The notes beneath the pieces were generated by a model, which was not told the origin of the DNA, did no database searches, and worked only from the letters and a program-made list of their open reading frames with translations. Positions 22,920 through 34,170 of a stretch of 64,000 bases of DNA are shown here, one piece after another; the first letter of the stretch is position 1; each line of letters starts with the position of its first letter. A program made the translations under genes and the position numbers. This DNA comes from Hyparrhenia diplandra (lineage: Eukaryota; Streptophyta; Magnoliopsida; Poales; Poaceae). The DNA lies in NCBI GenBank assembly GCA_015847255.1, contig JADLZK010004674.1, positions 1-64,000 of the forward strand, written 5' to 3'.

Positions 22920-23090
22920 CAGCAACAGAGGCTATATCAGAGAGGTTGGAGAGGAGGTAGGCGATGGAGGGTGAGAGTAAGAGCCCGGGAGGAGCCCCAT
23001 TGCGCCTGCTGAAGTTTCAGATTCTTCGCTACAATCCCACTTCTCCACCGCCATCTCGCTTGTCTCATCACCAAGCTTCCAAATGAACAT
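22920..23090 (+). other. Chimeric filler of DEN1 (antisense) and MECR exon 1 fragments
   Basis: 22940-22975 (GAGGTTGGAGAGGAGGTAGG...) matches the plus strand across the DEN1 coding region near 27925-27965. 23005-23085 (CAGATTCTTCG..., CCCACTTCTCCACCGCCATC) resembles the presequence part of MECR exon 1 near 18124-18200. Two fragments of neighbouring genes thus sit next to each other in a non-coding position. Confidence 0.5.
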
Positions 23091-23449
23091 TCTATTTACT
23101 GCATTTATCCCCGTGGTTCAAATCAACTGCTAATTACAAGTACGCTACGCACTCTTTGTGCTGCACTGTGTCAAAACTCTTTTAACTGATTAGGACACCC
23201 TCCTCTCCCACTAGACCGATTATTCATCACAGAAAAATACAGAGAAGAAACATCAACAGCTGAATTAGAAGGTACCGTTTCAGCAGCACACTGTGGCATA
23301 GGATGCAGATTGATTCATATGTATATCGACAACAGTACTCTGCTCTGCTATATGATGCCCACCGATGTCGAACAAGAATATACCTTTTTTCTAGCAACCA
23401 GCAAGCTAACTATTGTTTCCAAATACATCCAATAAAATGCAACTACCTC

Positions 23450-24311
23450 CAGGTACTGGAACAAAGTGTCTGACCTCCTGATCGTCTTCGTTTCTACTCC
23501 CTCATTGTGTCGTCCATACCATGCACGTCGCACATCACAACCTCTATGCTTGTCGACAACAATGGCTTCCTGGGGGAACAAGGCTTGCCTGGCTTCAGGT
23601 GGTTGTGTTCACCACTGTACACAATTTCAGCAATCTGGCCATCCAGTGTCGTCTCCACCTTCCTCTTCACAGGGCAGCTAGGGTGAGTGCACTTGTAGTA
23701 GCTCCGTGGGAACTCGCTTCCTTTCACTTTCTTTTGCCCGTATTTCCTCCAGTTGTACCCATCAAGCGACAATTGACTTCGTGCACCATTCCGCCTGGCA
23801 GCTCGGCATGCTGTTACATGGTCACAGCACGTGAGATGCTCTGCATTGACCTCCACGTCCTCAGAAATGGCATCCGACACAGCATCCTGCAAGTTAAGTT
23901 TAGCACAGTTGAAACAAGATTTCATGATGATACCCTGGATAGTTCGATAATGGAATATACGACAGACAAATACTTGAATTTAGAAAGGCTCCAATTCACA
24001 AAAAAATATTTGTCGTCATCAAAATACATGAAGTGTCTTTCCAAAGCAGAGAATGAGTGTGGGACTTACTATTGTGCTCCTATCTGTGTTGGGAGATTAC
24101 CAGGTAGCGATGCCAACCGAGTGGCTTTTGGCCTGATTAGCGCAGTCTCCTCTGGGATGGTGATTGTTGGGGAACAAGTGGCGATGAAGTCTTGCAGAAC
24201 CTTTGGGAAGGGCCTGAACCTGGAGAAAGGCCTGGAGGCCACGGGCTTCAGAACAGTAACCTTCTCATGAGGTTGCTGCATCTTCCCTGACCTGAAAAAC
24301 AGGGGAGACAA
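23450..24311 (-). pseudogene. Group I WRKY transcription factor, N-terminal part only
   Basis: One exon (about 24294-24113, after a TTTTTCAG acceptor) encodes MQQPHEKVTVLKPVASRPFS and a Ser/Thr/Pro segment. The next exon (from 23886, after AACTTGCAG) encodes a complete WRKY domain: YNWRKYGQKKVKGSEFPRSY, then C-X4-C and HNH zinc ligands. The KGSEFPRSYYKCTHPSC signature is typical of the N-terminal WRKY domain of two-domain group I factors. The frame breaks near 23510 and no C-terminal, DNA-binding WRKY domain is found to the left. The gene therefore looks truncated. First exon(s) upstream were not found with confidence. Confidence 0.75.
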
Positions 24312-24791
24312 TTTATCAACTTGTAATCATTAGCATTAGCTCATTTCTCATTTGTTTGTTTGTAGGGGGGATAGGGAAATAGGAAAAAAAGAAAACAAAT
24401 GCACAAGGGATTCATGGAACTCAGAGAGTAGTAGATCAATACTGAACTATTTTGTAGTGCAAATTGCAACACCCGACAATAAATCAACCAAATTATAGTA
24501 ATCCAAGGAAGACCATTCACATAGGCAACGAACTGAGCAAGTAAACAGAGTAATGGAAGAACAGGAGGGTTCGCATAGGTGGTCACCTTAGTCCTCCAGC
24601 TGTATAGAGTGGTGGAAGCAATGCAATTGCAAAGACAGCAAGGTTGTTGAGCAGAGGAGAAAGAGGGAGGTAGATTGTTCAAAAAAAAAAAAAAAAGAAA
24701 GAAAGAAAGAGGGAGGTAGTTAGGGCACATGCATGTAAGACTGTTAGGTATGGGAAAAAGCAGAGTAGTAGATATATTCTGATCAGCATTT

Positions 24792-24945
24792 AGTGATGGA
24801 TCAGACTCTGAAACCATCCTCCTCCTGCTGTCCATCCTTGTTTGAGACAAACTCTAACCATCACAATTAGTGATGGATCAGACTCTGAAACCATCCTCCT
24901 CCTGCTGTCCATCCTTGTTTCAGACAAACTCTGACCATCACAATA
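24792..24945. repeat. Tandem duplication, 2 x 77 bp
   Basis: AGTGATGGATCAGACTCTGA begins both copies (24792 and 24869), with few differences. On the minus strand the unit can be read as MDSRRRMVSESDPS, possibly part of a WRKY leader exon, but this is not established. Confidence 0.8.
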
Positions 24946-27348
24946 AATTTATATGACCAAGTATGCAGTAGAAAACTAAAAATTTTATGCTACAGCATTT
25001 TGACTATATTTTGGGATTAATAACAAAAACAGTTATTAATAAAGTATGCAAAGCAACTTTACTTGCTCGAGGACAGTGAAAACCCAAACTGAAAAGAAAA
25101 ATCAAATTTCTTAAATGCAGTGAATTAGAGTTCATAAGCAGACAGCAGCACAGATGCAGCTCCTAGCCTCATACCCCAAGCAGTCAGGCACCACAGAGAC
25201 ATTGACAAGAGGTCCTTGCATTGATATGTTGAGATTGACAAATCACACGTAAACAAATCTCGGTGTGATGGTAATGATAATGCATTGTAAACATAATTAG
25301 CGTGATGTATCAGACAACTGACCAAACTCAAGGACCATAACAACTTTAATCAATTCTGGTTGTTCTAAGAATTATTGTCTACATTCTCTGAATGTTTTAT
25401 CCACCTTTCTTTGATCCCCAACATAATGCATAAGAGGATCCATACAAAGAGTTTTTCGGAGAACAAAAGCTAGTTACATTGCCCCAAAAGTTTTCACCTT
25501 TCTTTTATATATGCTTGGAACCATAAAAATATTAGATGATTCTTGCTTCTGCAATATGATAATCATCAAAAAGAGATATAAACCCCATATTTCAGGTAAC
25601 ATTCAAGGACATCTAAAAGCATTAAGCACTCCTGCTCCCTTAAGCTTCACTTTTGTTAGAAAAGTCCGTCAGTTTATTCTTCCAGAAGTCATTGGGCCAA
25701 TTTACAAATGAATAGCGGAAACATCAGAACATGTTTATTTTCTGCAATGCACAAACAAAATGTCAGGAACAGTCACCACTTACCAGGTAACACTGAAGGG
25801 TAAACTTTCTTCATGTGACTTAGTTGCGCCTACTTCAAGCATTTGCATGCATTAATAAAGTGCATTATTAATAAAACCATTCCACCTGTACTAAGGCCAC
25901 GTTTAGTTGGCTGAAAAGCAACAGAAACTTACATTTAGTAGTACTAATGTAAAACCATTCCATGCTATGTGCAGCTTGCAAAACATGGCTAAACTTAGTA
26001 CTACAGATCATTTCATGCTAGCACGGATAACATTTAAAATATCTATGATGGGACTTAAAATAACATAAATGTTGACAACAAAATACATTCTGAAATGCAT
26101 CACTGAACTAAGACAAGTGAAGCAGCATTCAAATCTAAAGACTTACGCTTGTCATCAATAAGGAGAAAGGGAATTTGTCTCTTTCCTATTTAGTCCTAAA
26201 TTGCTTTCTAACAAATATGTGTAACCTTTATCCTTCTGAAATATTTGAGAACAGTAGTGTCTAGATGCCGGTATATGAGAGAAACAAAGGTGCTTATGCA
26301 TAGCAGCATCGGAGAAAAGTTTTTATTCCTTTTGTTTTGATGGGGGATCAGAGACACGGCTTAGTTTGAGTAACAGACAGATTTGAAACAACTGATTAGC
26401 CAGCACATTTAAAGGACAAATCTGAAGGTGAAGCATGCAGTTGCTTACCTCAGTTATTGCAGCTACCTCATAGCTGGATTCCCACATTCGTCGTTCTCTA
26501 CCACCCAATCCTCCTCTTCAATGGATTCAAAGACACTTGCTCGCAGCTGGCACTAGTCATGCAGCCAAAAACATCATGATGAAGCTAGTCAAAGTATGTT
26601 GATTTGATGGACACAAAGGAAAGGTTATTACATATCTGCCTTCTGCATTGTAAGCCTGTTTCAGTTCAACAAAAAGCACGAGTTGGATTATCTACCATCA
26701 TCAGTTCACTATCAAAAACATAAAAACCTGCAGTTTCAAAATATTACAACACATTTGATAATAAACCATGCCAACCGTGGTTCTAGAGCTGCTGAGATAA
26801 GAAAAATAACAGAAAATCTTAAACTACAGTTGAACATAATAGATCTCAGGTAAAACAGGTTCAAGGTTACCTAGTTCAACACCAGCTGTTTCCTGGATGA
26901 TATACTAGAAACTTGCATGTTTTGCAACATAATATCATATTGAGCGAAACAATTAAGTAAGAGGCACATGTGAAAGCACATGAAATTTAGCTCTCGAATT
27001 CAATTCCAGTGGAAAAATTTCAAGAAATCACACATGAACTGCTGACCAACCATTTTTTTCGCCTATCAAGCTCTCAAATGTCATCCAAATTCCAAACATA
27101 TAAAAGAAATACATGTATATGCACTGGCCTAGTAACCAAACTCAAAATACATAGAACTTCAGCACCAATCCAGCCAAAGCACCTGTAATGTAGTTCTCAA
27201 ATCCTGAATTCCAGTGAGAAAGTTCAGGGAAACTTTACTCAACTGTTGAACCAATCAAATACTTGAGACCTTGATTAATAAGATGAAGAAGAGGCACCAG
27301 ATTTGTAAATCCCTAGCAGCAACATATCTACTGCCTAGTGCCTATCAT
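24946..27348. other. Spacer between the WRKY relic and DEN1
   Basis: This is AT-rich with no recognisable exon on either strand. It should contain the DEN1 3' UTR at its right end and any upstream WRKY sequence at its left end. Confidence 0.5.
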
Positions 27349-28149
27349 TCATTCTAGTGACCCTGGGTCGGTGTCGTCCTTGGATGTGGTTGAACTGGCC
27401 TTGGCCTTCTCTTGGATGAGAGTGTTGATTAGCTGCAGCAAGTCTGCCCTCATGGCCTTAACGCTGTGGGCGTCCACCTCCCTCCTCACCGCCTGGAACC
27501 AATCGCCCCCTTCCCGGTGATCCCGGCCACTGCTCTTCCACCAGGCGCACACAGCCCTGGCGATGGCCATGACATAGACGCCGCAGTCATAGCCATTGGT
27601 CTGCCTCGGGGTGGGTCCTTCGATGAGCGGAACCTTGGAATCGCTGGACAGCAGGGGGCGGAGTGCGTCGGCGAGGCGCGCAGCGACGGGGAGGTTAGGC
27701 GCGCCGGGGAGGCTGCCGTGGTGGACGAAGCGGGGGCGGGGCGCGGAGGAGGAGGCGCTAGTAGTGGCAACGGGGTTGTCGAGGATGAGGAGGGACCAGT
27801 GGGAGCCGCCCTCGGCGACGGAGGCATCGGGGTTGTCGTTGACGGGGAGCAGCACGAGGCGGCGGGAGGCGAGGCGGAGCGGGTCGGCGACGGCGGCGAC
27901 GGAGGCGGAGTCAGGGAGGTTGGAGAGGAGGTAGGGGATGGAGGGCGGGAGCAGGAGGAGGCCGTCGTCGTCGTGGAGGCCGGCGGTGAGGTGCGCGAAG
28001 TAGAAGGCGATGATGCGGTCGTTGATGAAGCACGGCCCGCGGAGGATTGCGAGGTCGGAGCGGATGAGCACCACGTCGCCGTGGCTGAGCACCCGCTCCT
28101 CCTCGGAGTTGGAACCAGAGCCCATCGCCGGCGCCGCCGTCACCGTCAC
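27349..28149 (-). CDS. DEN1: NEDD8-specific cysteine protease (DEN1/SENP8-like), intact
   Basis: This 266-residue single-exon protein is of the ULP1/SENP (C48) cysteine protease family and most resembles DEN1, which processes the NEDD8/RUB1 precursor and removes NEDD8 from substrates. Motifs in order are LSHGDVVLIRSDLAILRGP with FINDRIIAFYF, then GGSHWSLL with catalytic His117, then LILDN with Asp124, then PRQTNGYDCGVYVM with Gln183 and catalytic Cys189. Its length fits plant DEN1 proteins. ATG 28149 is used; a second Met lies eight codons on. Unlike most genes here it has no frame break. High GC produces a long antisense open frame that should be ignored. Action in cytosol/nucleus is inferred from the family. 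Confidence 0.9.
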   Translation of the reverse strand: MTVTAAPAMGSGSNSEEERVLSHGDVVLIRSDLAILRGPCFINDRIIAFYFAHLTAGLHDDDGLLLLPPSIPYLLSNLPDSASVAAVADPLRLASRRLVLLPVNDNPDASVAEGGSHWSLLILDNPVATTSASSSAPRPRFVHHGSLPGAPNLPVAARLADALRPLLSSDSKVPLIEGPTPRQTNGYDCGVYVMAIARAVCAWWKSSGRDHREGGDWFQAVRREVDAHSVKAMRADLLQLINTLIQEKAKASSTTSKDDTDPGSLE

Positions 28150-28435
28150 CGCTGGCTGGCTGCTCGTGCCGGACGCGTGGACCGCAGTAGCCGGCGTTTT
28201 TGCAGATTAGTCCATAGAAAAACATACAAGTCGCTCTAAGGGCCAAGTGTCTTGAAAATAATTTCTGAATAGCGCGGGGCTGAAAATGAAATGGACTTCC
28301 ATCACTCTTCAGTTGATCTGTTTTTCCTATGATTTCGACCGATTCAATATTAATAGGTTAGAGAATAAATAAATTAAAACAAAAAATAAGCTAAAACAAG
28401 AATACATGGTTACTCTTTATTTTAACGATAGAATC
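28150..28435. other. DEN1 upstream region
   Basis: This is presumably the promoter and 5' UTR of DEN1 on the minus strand. I see no clear TATA box close to the ATG. Confidence 0.35.
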
Positions 28436-29040
28436 ATCACCAAAGTTCCTTCAATAATATATCTACCTTATGGAGAAAAAACAAAACCCACATTATGACA
28501 CGCCTTCTTATTGTTTGCGGAATGTCAGTCAGTCAAATTTTCTATAGGTGTAACTTTGTTTTGTACATCAAGGACTTTTAATTTTGGGAAGTATAAAGAA
28601 AATAAAATGGACTTATCTCCAAATAAATTTATTATTATGTTTTATCAAAAAATGTATTTATCATTTATATCTCACAAAGTTTTTATTCAAAATCTAGAGA
28701 GCAATATTCAATGATCTATCACACGTCTTCTTATCATTTATATCACCAAAGTTCCTTCAATAATAATATGGCTACCCTAACCACATAATCACATGTCTTC
28801 TTATTATTTGCTTACATATTAAGTGTATAATCTTACAACATGTCACGGGGATGGCAATCATAAATTTTTCTATGGGGTGTAACTTCCTTGTACATCAAAG
28901 GGTCTATGGGATTAAATGTAGATCAAATATTCTTAACTTTAACTAGGTTTATATTAAAAAATACATACAACATTTATATCCAAAAAGTTTATTGTGAGAG
29001 TATATTCAAATCTTCTTAACTAATGATAATAGTTATGTAT
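28436..29040. repeat. Diverged tandem duplication, ~306-bp period
   Basis: ATCACCAAAGTTCCTTCAATAAT occurs at 28436 and 28742. Shared stretches follow in the same order, including CTTCTTATT-TTTGC, AATTTTCTATxGG(T)GTAACTT and CATTTATATC. The copies are AT-rich and non-coding, with notable divergence, so the duplication is old. Confidence 0.7.
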
Positions 29041-29416
29041 TGTAAATATTAATATTCTTTTATATATAATTGGTTAAAATTAAAAAAGAAGTTGACTTTC
29101 TGAGAGAAGAGTTGGCTATTAATATTGTTTTATTAAGAGAAAAGAAAGTAAAGAAACATTACAAGGTACTTCCCGTTCAAATACATCGTTGAGGCATTCC
29201 CGTTAATGGGAAACGCCAACCTTACCAATAAGGAGGAGCACCAAAAACATAAAAAAAGGCGACCTAAATTGCATAAACCTAGAGGCGACATAAAGAAGCT
29301 AAGCATTACAACAAACTTATTAGAGGCGAACTAAATTGCATAAATCTGCCAATGCCCAGAGAAGAAAGACCGTCTGGACTATCATGATTGACCATGCATG
29401 CATGCATGCATGGATT
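29041..29416. other. PLAT gene 3' flank with a CATG microsatellite
   Basis: This is AT-rich spacer. A CATGCATGCATGCATGCATG run at about 29394-29411 lies just downstream of the PLAT stop codon and so is probably in its 3' UTR. Confidence 0.45.
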
Positions 29417-30106
29417 TTATTTTTCCATTTCATCCTTGCTCTTCGCTTCGTCGTTGGCACACAGATCCTGGTAGGCGAAGAGCTGGTTGGGCGTTTTAGC
29501 GGCGGACAGCCACTGGTCGGGGAAGAACTTGCGCACCGAGATGGACAGCTTGGTGGTGATCTGGATGATCTCCACCATGCTGGGTTTCCACTCGGGCTTG
29601 ACCCGTCTGGACCCGTCGGACTCCAGCAGCATCCTGCACGGCATGGCCGCCAGGCACTCCTGCCCGGCGCCGAAGATGTCCAGGTCGCCTGGCTCGAAGT
29701 AGTCGTAGCCGAACCCCAGCCAGCCCCACGACTCGAGGTCATCGATGGCCAGGACGCTGCGCCCGTCCGCGGTGCTCAGCGTCAGCGAGATCCGCGCGTC
29801 CGTGCCGGCACCCTCCACCGCCGCCGTCTTCACGACGATCTCGTACAGGCATTGGGCTGCGCCGCCGGCGGCGGCGTCGAGGAGTTGTTCCGTGGCTGCT
29901 GATGATGCAGCAGGGCAACAGGGGCATTGGCGGCGGCGGCGGCGGCAACAGCCAGTGCGCCGGAGACATCCCTCGCAGTTGCAGCAGAGACTGTGAGAGC
30001 GGCGAGGGTGACGATGAGGACAGTCATGGGAAGCTTGGTGACAGCCGTTGCCTGCCGGCGAGTGATGAGCATCGTCATCGACGGTCGAAGGTGGACTAGC
30101 AAGCAA
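29417..30106 (-). CDS. Secreted PLAT/LH2-domain stress protein, N-terminal frameshift
   Basis: The PLAT/LH2 beta-sandwich domain reads CLYEIVVKTAAVEGAGTDAR, ISLTLSTADG, IDDLESWGWLGFGYDYFEPG, LDIFGAGQECLAAMPCRM and EWKPSMVEI, ending QWLSAAKTPNQLFAYQDLC. It matches the plant PLAT-stress group of single-domain proteins of about 180-200 residues with a signal peptide. A hydrophobic signal (MTVLIVTLAALTVSAATA) is present but lies in another frame, in the segment starting 30102. A one-base shift in the GGC-rich stretch near 29890-29940 is needed to join them. The frame entered from 30106 lacks a signal peptide and is probably wrong upstream of the domain. Cys pairs at the domain edges support a secreted protein. 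The substrate or lipid partner is unknown. Confidence 0.8.
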   Translation of the reverse strand: MLASPPSTVDDDAHHSPAGNGCHQASHDCPHRHPRRSHSLCCNCEGCLRRTGCCRRRRRQCPCCPAASSAATEQLLDAAAGGAAQCLYEIVVKTAAVEGAGTDARISLTLSTADGRSVLAIDDLESWGWLGFGYDYFEPGDLDIFGAGQECLAAMPCRMLLESDGSRRVKPEWKPSMVEIIQITTKLSISVRKFFPDQWLSAAKTPNQLFAYQDLCANDEAKSKDEMEK

Positions 30107-30166
30107 GCTACCTTGGTTTACTAAATTCGTAGACCATAGAGCTGATGAGCATCATCAACTGTGTGC

Positions 30167-30175
30167 ATATATATA
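30167..30175 (-). promoter_or_regulatory. TATA box of the PLAT gene
   Basis: The minus strand reads CTATATATATG about 65-100 bp upstream of the candidate start codons. Confidence 0.5.
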
Positions 30176-30829
30176 GCTGCAGTGCGTGACACTGGTACAC
30201 ACGGGTAGGTAAAATGTGTGGTGGTGTTGTCTAAAATGTGTGGAGTTGGTAATTCGATCCCTGTGATTGGGCATCACGCCTTAATTTGGATGCAAGCAAA
30301 TGATCGAGTTGTGCAGGAATGAGACCACAAGACCAATCTGGTGGATCAGACAGTGACAGATGCAGTGGAGTTAAACTTGAGGATGAAGATGCTAGTGCTG
30401 AATGAGGTGAGATAAGAAGTAGGTTTTGGTTTTACCATGTCCTGGTTTTTTTGTATTTTATTGAACATGTTGAATAAATCTTGGTGGCAACAGCATGCGT
30501 CAAAACTATAAATTGATTGTACTAATAACTGAGACTCGATGTTTATGGTTTGTGCACATCAAAACATGAAATTACATTCTATAATTGTTCATGATTGGTA
30601 AAATGCCATGTAATATTCATGATTTGATTGGCTACAAACAAAAAAATATCATGAAAATCATGCTTGAAGTATTGTACTTAAATTTTTTTATTTTAATAGT
30701 TCAACACATGTCCAAACTTAAATTATCGCAACCTTTTTTTTTCTCACATTGCAAACGCAATAACTATTCCTCCTAAATAACAAACACTTTTAACATATAA
30801 TATACAAGACCCAAGCCACATGCTACAGC
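30176..30829. other. Spacer between the PLAT gene and VMA21
   Basis: This is AT-rich with no recognisable gene. Its left part is the PLAT promoter region and its right part the VMA21 3' flank. Confidence 0.45.
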
Positions 30830-31261
30830 TTATTCAACCTTTCCCTTCCCGTTGGAATCATCACCCACTTGAGAGGATGTTGGCTGGTTGATACTCGCTT
30901 TGGCGTTCGCCAGGAAGGTGGGATCTGGCTGTGGCTCCCGGTGTGCAGTCTCCTTCATCGCCATGAATATGTAAAAGCCAATCACCAGATTAACTGATAT
31001 GGCAGCCAGGAATCCACTGGCAATTGTCTGCGCTGAGGATGACATCTGACTCACACCTGAAAAAAATAAAAAAAAAAAATATCAGGACCAAATAAAATTC
31101 ATGTACTCCATCTGAACATAGTAGATGGAGTAGACCATAATGAGAACAGGAACATCAGCCGAACCTGGAAACACCTGGTAGTAGAACCCATACACGATCG
31201 CAACTGGGGCCATCCACATCACCATGGATGTAACCGCGAACTTTGTGATCACTCCTGACAT
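30830..31261 (-). CDS. VMA21: V-ATPase assembly factor VMA21, two coding exons
   Basis: This small ER membrane protein escorts assembly of the V0 sector of the vacuolar H+-ATPase. Coding exon 1 (31261-31165) encodes MSGVITKFAVTSMVMWMAPV and IVYGFYYQVFPG. Coding exon 2 (31056-30830) encodes VSQMSSSAQTIASGFLAAIS, NLVIGFYIFMAMKETAHREP and a polar tail. The splice (CCAG/GTTCGG to TTTCAG/GTGTGAG) keeps the frame and gives about 107 residues, the usual plant size. Two hydrophobic hairpin helices are clear. The frame is intact. An acceptor just 5' of the ATG (exon from 31289) implies a separate non-coding first exon. Confidence 0.85.
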
Positions 31262-31289
31262 CGCTTCTCCTGATGACCTGATGGGGATG

Positions 31290-34170
31290 CTGAAACCAAC
31301 GTACAGTTAACCACAGTTCAGCTAGAGAGCGCAAAAAGAAGAAGAAGAAGAAGAAGAAGAAGAAGAAGAAGAAGAAGAAGAAGAGTAAACGGCTTTTAGC
31401 GCACACACGCTCGCAGAAAGCAAGCAACTCAGTAAAGTGTATGGATGGATTGGAGCGTACATCTCAGCTAGAAAGATCTGGACTAGATCATTTGTAGCAA
31501 AGAAGGGATCTCATGAAACAGTCTAGAGGATTTCATAACAGCACTACGAGCATAAAACTCTATGACATGCAATCCATATTTATTAAAGCCAATTAAACCT
31601 GAAGGATGCCCAATGTTTTTGTTTCGAACAAGATCATTACATACCATAGTCTAGTTTCTATTCATAGTGGCACTTAATCAAGATCCTTTACAAAATATAT
31701 GGTTTTTCCTGTACCTTTAATTCTCTTACTTAGTACCATTTTAAGAGAATTTCATGTCAAATTCTAACTTAGGCCTACATCCATGCATCATTCAGAAAAC
31801 GCTCCAAGTAAATCAGATATGTGTAAATAGCAGCTCCATAGGAATTTGTGTTTGATAGTACGGCTGCAAATGCCATATAGTCACAATGGTCAACAAAATT
31901 ATAGACAACGAACATAAAGCCGTACCAGTACAAACAATAAACATAATGCTCCATGGATTCAAAAGAATCTTAATGACTAAGTCATGTAAATTTGTTATTC
32001 TAAATAGCTAAGAAAAATAGGTTTCTTCTCAAGAGGAGTTGTTCAATGAAACTCATAAAGACCGTGAATAAACTAAACCAAGGAATGGAACTAAACGATA
32101 TATAGATATTTTACATACATGGTACACCCATGAGTCCATGACCATATGCATGACACAACACATCTGGGTGGTTCACTCCAATACAACACTGAATATTATT
32201 ACTGCACCAGAAAAAAATGGGAATAGTAGGAAATACCTGCAAAGAAAAGTCAGATTGGCAGGCAAAGTTGAAATATATATATATAAAAAGGAGAGCTAAC
32301 ACTTGGTCACACTATCCCCTGATATTTCCCTGCTGCAAGGATATATGAAAAAGAGAAGATAAGTTGAGAGCTCGAGACTTCAATTCTTCAAAGCTGGACA
32401 AATCGGCAAATAGGGTCATTGTTTCGTCCGCTTAAAAGGATAGGAAAGATTCAGCACAAGCTGCTCCATCGTTTATAACCACCCCATCACTTACAAAGCT
32501 TATGATTAAATACCTTTTCGAAACATTCTGAATGTATCGAGTCACTTGAAGGTGGCATAGTTTGTTCCCTTACTTTAGCTTGTAGGCCAAGGTGAGAAAA
32601 CTTTTGAGAAATGCAGCACTGAAGCTTGCGGTTATTATTTGTCTACGCTGCAGTTTATACGCTATGGACACACCTTCGATAAGACCTTATTCTTTTTGGG
32701 TAAATTAACTTCAGGTAATTCATTCAACTCTTATTTTAACGTAGGATCAAAATCTTCATATATCTGGGAGATGCCTGACTACATATTGCCAACTACCTTA
32801 GCTAAGGCTCCTAAGTCCTAACTGCATGCCATTGTTGAGAAAAAATATAAAAGGAAATTATCATCTTTCTGATAAGGGTTTAGACATTGTCATCTTTGTT
32901 GCACTTCTTTGCACTCCCTAAACCTGTGGGATTGTTCTATTCTCACTTCACCTGGAATCGTTATTGCTAACAAGTTACATTTGTACTTATAGAATTGTAT
33001 ATACATGGCTAAACAAATGTGGAGGCTATGCCAATTCTTTTGTGGTCTACAGAAGACTAATGGTCTAGAAGATGAAGTAGCTAGAATTTATTGGTTGTTT
33101 TGTAAGTCTTGACAACTTCCTACTTTAGGCAATAGTTTCATTTCTCAACCATCAGTACCATAGTTATCCTAATATATTGCTGTCATGCAATTATAAAAAA
33201 AAAAAGGCAACATGGAGCTGCATTTCTGACTTGCTATATAAATTTAGGAAACCTCATCTTCCAATCAAGACTATTCTTCCTTGGACCTCCACAACTTGAA
33301 TAAGCTGTGCGTCTCAACAATGAGGTATCTTCGAAATGGTTGTAGGCTACTGAGGAAACTAAAGCTTAGAAGTTTTTTTTTTTAATCAAATTTCAAGGAA
33401 TTCATTTTTAGTGCATCCTGAAATATATATGATTTTTTTTTTTCAAACGTCCTGGTCAAATGTTCCCTGGAACCAAAAAAAAAAATCTTAATGATTAAAC
33501 TGTGAATTGAGAAATTTCAGTTTTCTAACAGTATTGGACAACACTTATTAGCAATAATTCAAGATCTTACTCTGCAGCCACTAAGCTCTAGAATGAGGGT
33601 CACAAAGTGATAAAAAGTTCCGTCTTTGGTTGGTTTAAATGAGACTAAGAAAGCAAATGGCAGAACTGAAGTGTAACTTTTACCTATAACCCTATGTCTG
33701 TCAGCCAGCAACTCCTTTCAACTCTCAATTCCCAGTCACCATATATCATATAACATAATAGGCTACAACTGTAGATGTAAAATCAGCATGGGAGCTCCTA
33801 ATAGTTGTGACATGATCTTGTTATGAGTGAGAAGATAGGCACACCAAATCGCTCATACATGTCAACCATGAATGCAGCCCGGAATCGATCTGAACAACAC
33901 GTCAGCACCCCCTCCCTCCCTGACACCATCTAATCTAATCTAATAAACAAACAAAGCATCAATTCCTCCAAACAACCATAAAGACAGGTAAGATTGCAAG
34001 CACATACATAATGCCACCAACCAACCAGAGATCAATCAACCGCCATCAAAGCATATATATATACAAATGCAATGTCGGAAACACTAAAGTAATCAAGCGA
34101 GAACAAGGAGAGAGAGGGGGTGAGGGGTGAGGGTCATCACCAGAACTGTAGGTACGAAGCTTGGACTTAC
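31290..34170 (-). other. Inferred 2.9-kb 5' UTR intron of VMA21
   Basis: On the minus strand CGGCA/GTAAGTCC at 34170 is a strong donor and GGTTTCAG/CATCCCC at 31290 a strong acceptor. The interval has no coding signal. It contains a (GAA)n microsatellite and several A/T runs. Without transcript data this is inference. Confidence 0.45.
31336..31384. repeat. (GAA)n microsatellite
   Basis: About 16 uninterrupted GAA units occur in the inferred first intron of VMA21, on the transcribed strand as TTC. Confidence 0.95.

Noticed and set aside
27466..28239. 257-codon open frame on the plus strand, Gly/Glu/Val-rich
   Set aside because: It lies exactly antisense to the intact DEN1 gene; its GEEVGDGG-type composition is a by-product of the high GC content of DEN1.
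31155..31427. 90-codon frame with a long run of Phe on the minus strand
   Set aside because: The Phe run is the (GAA)n microsatellite read as TTC; the real VMA21 exon lies in a different frame here.
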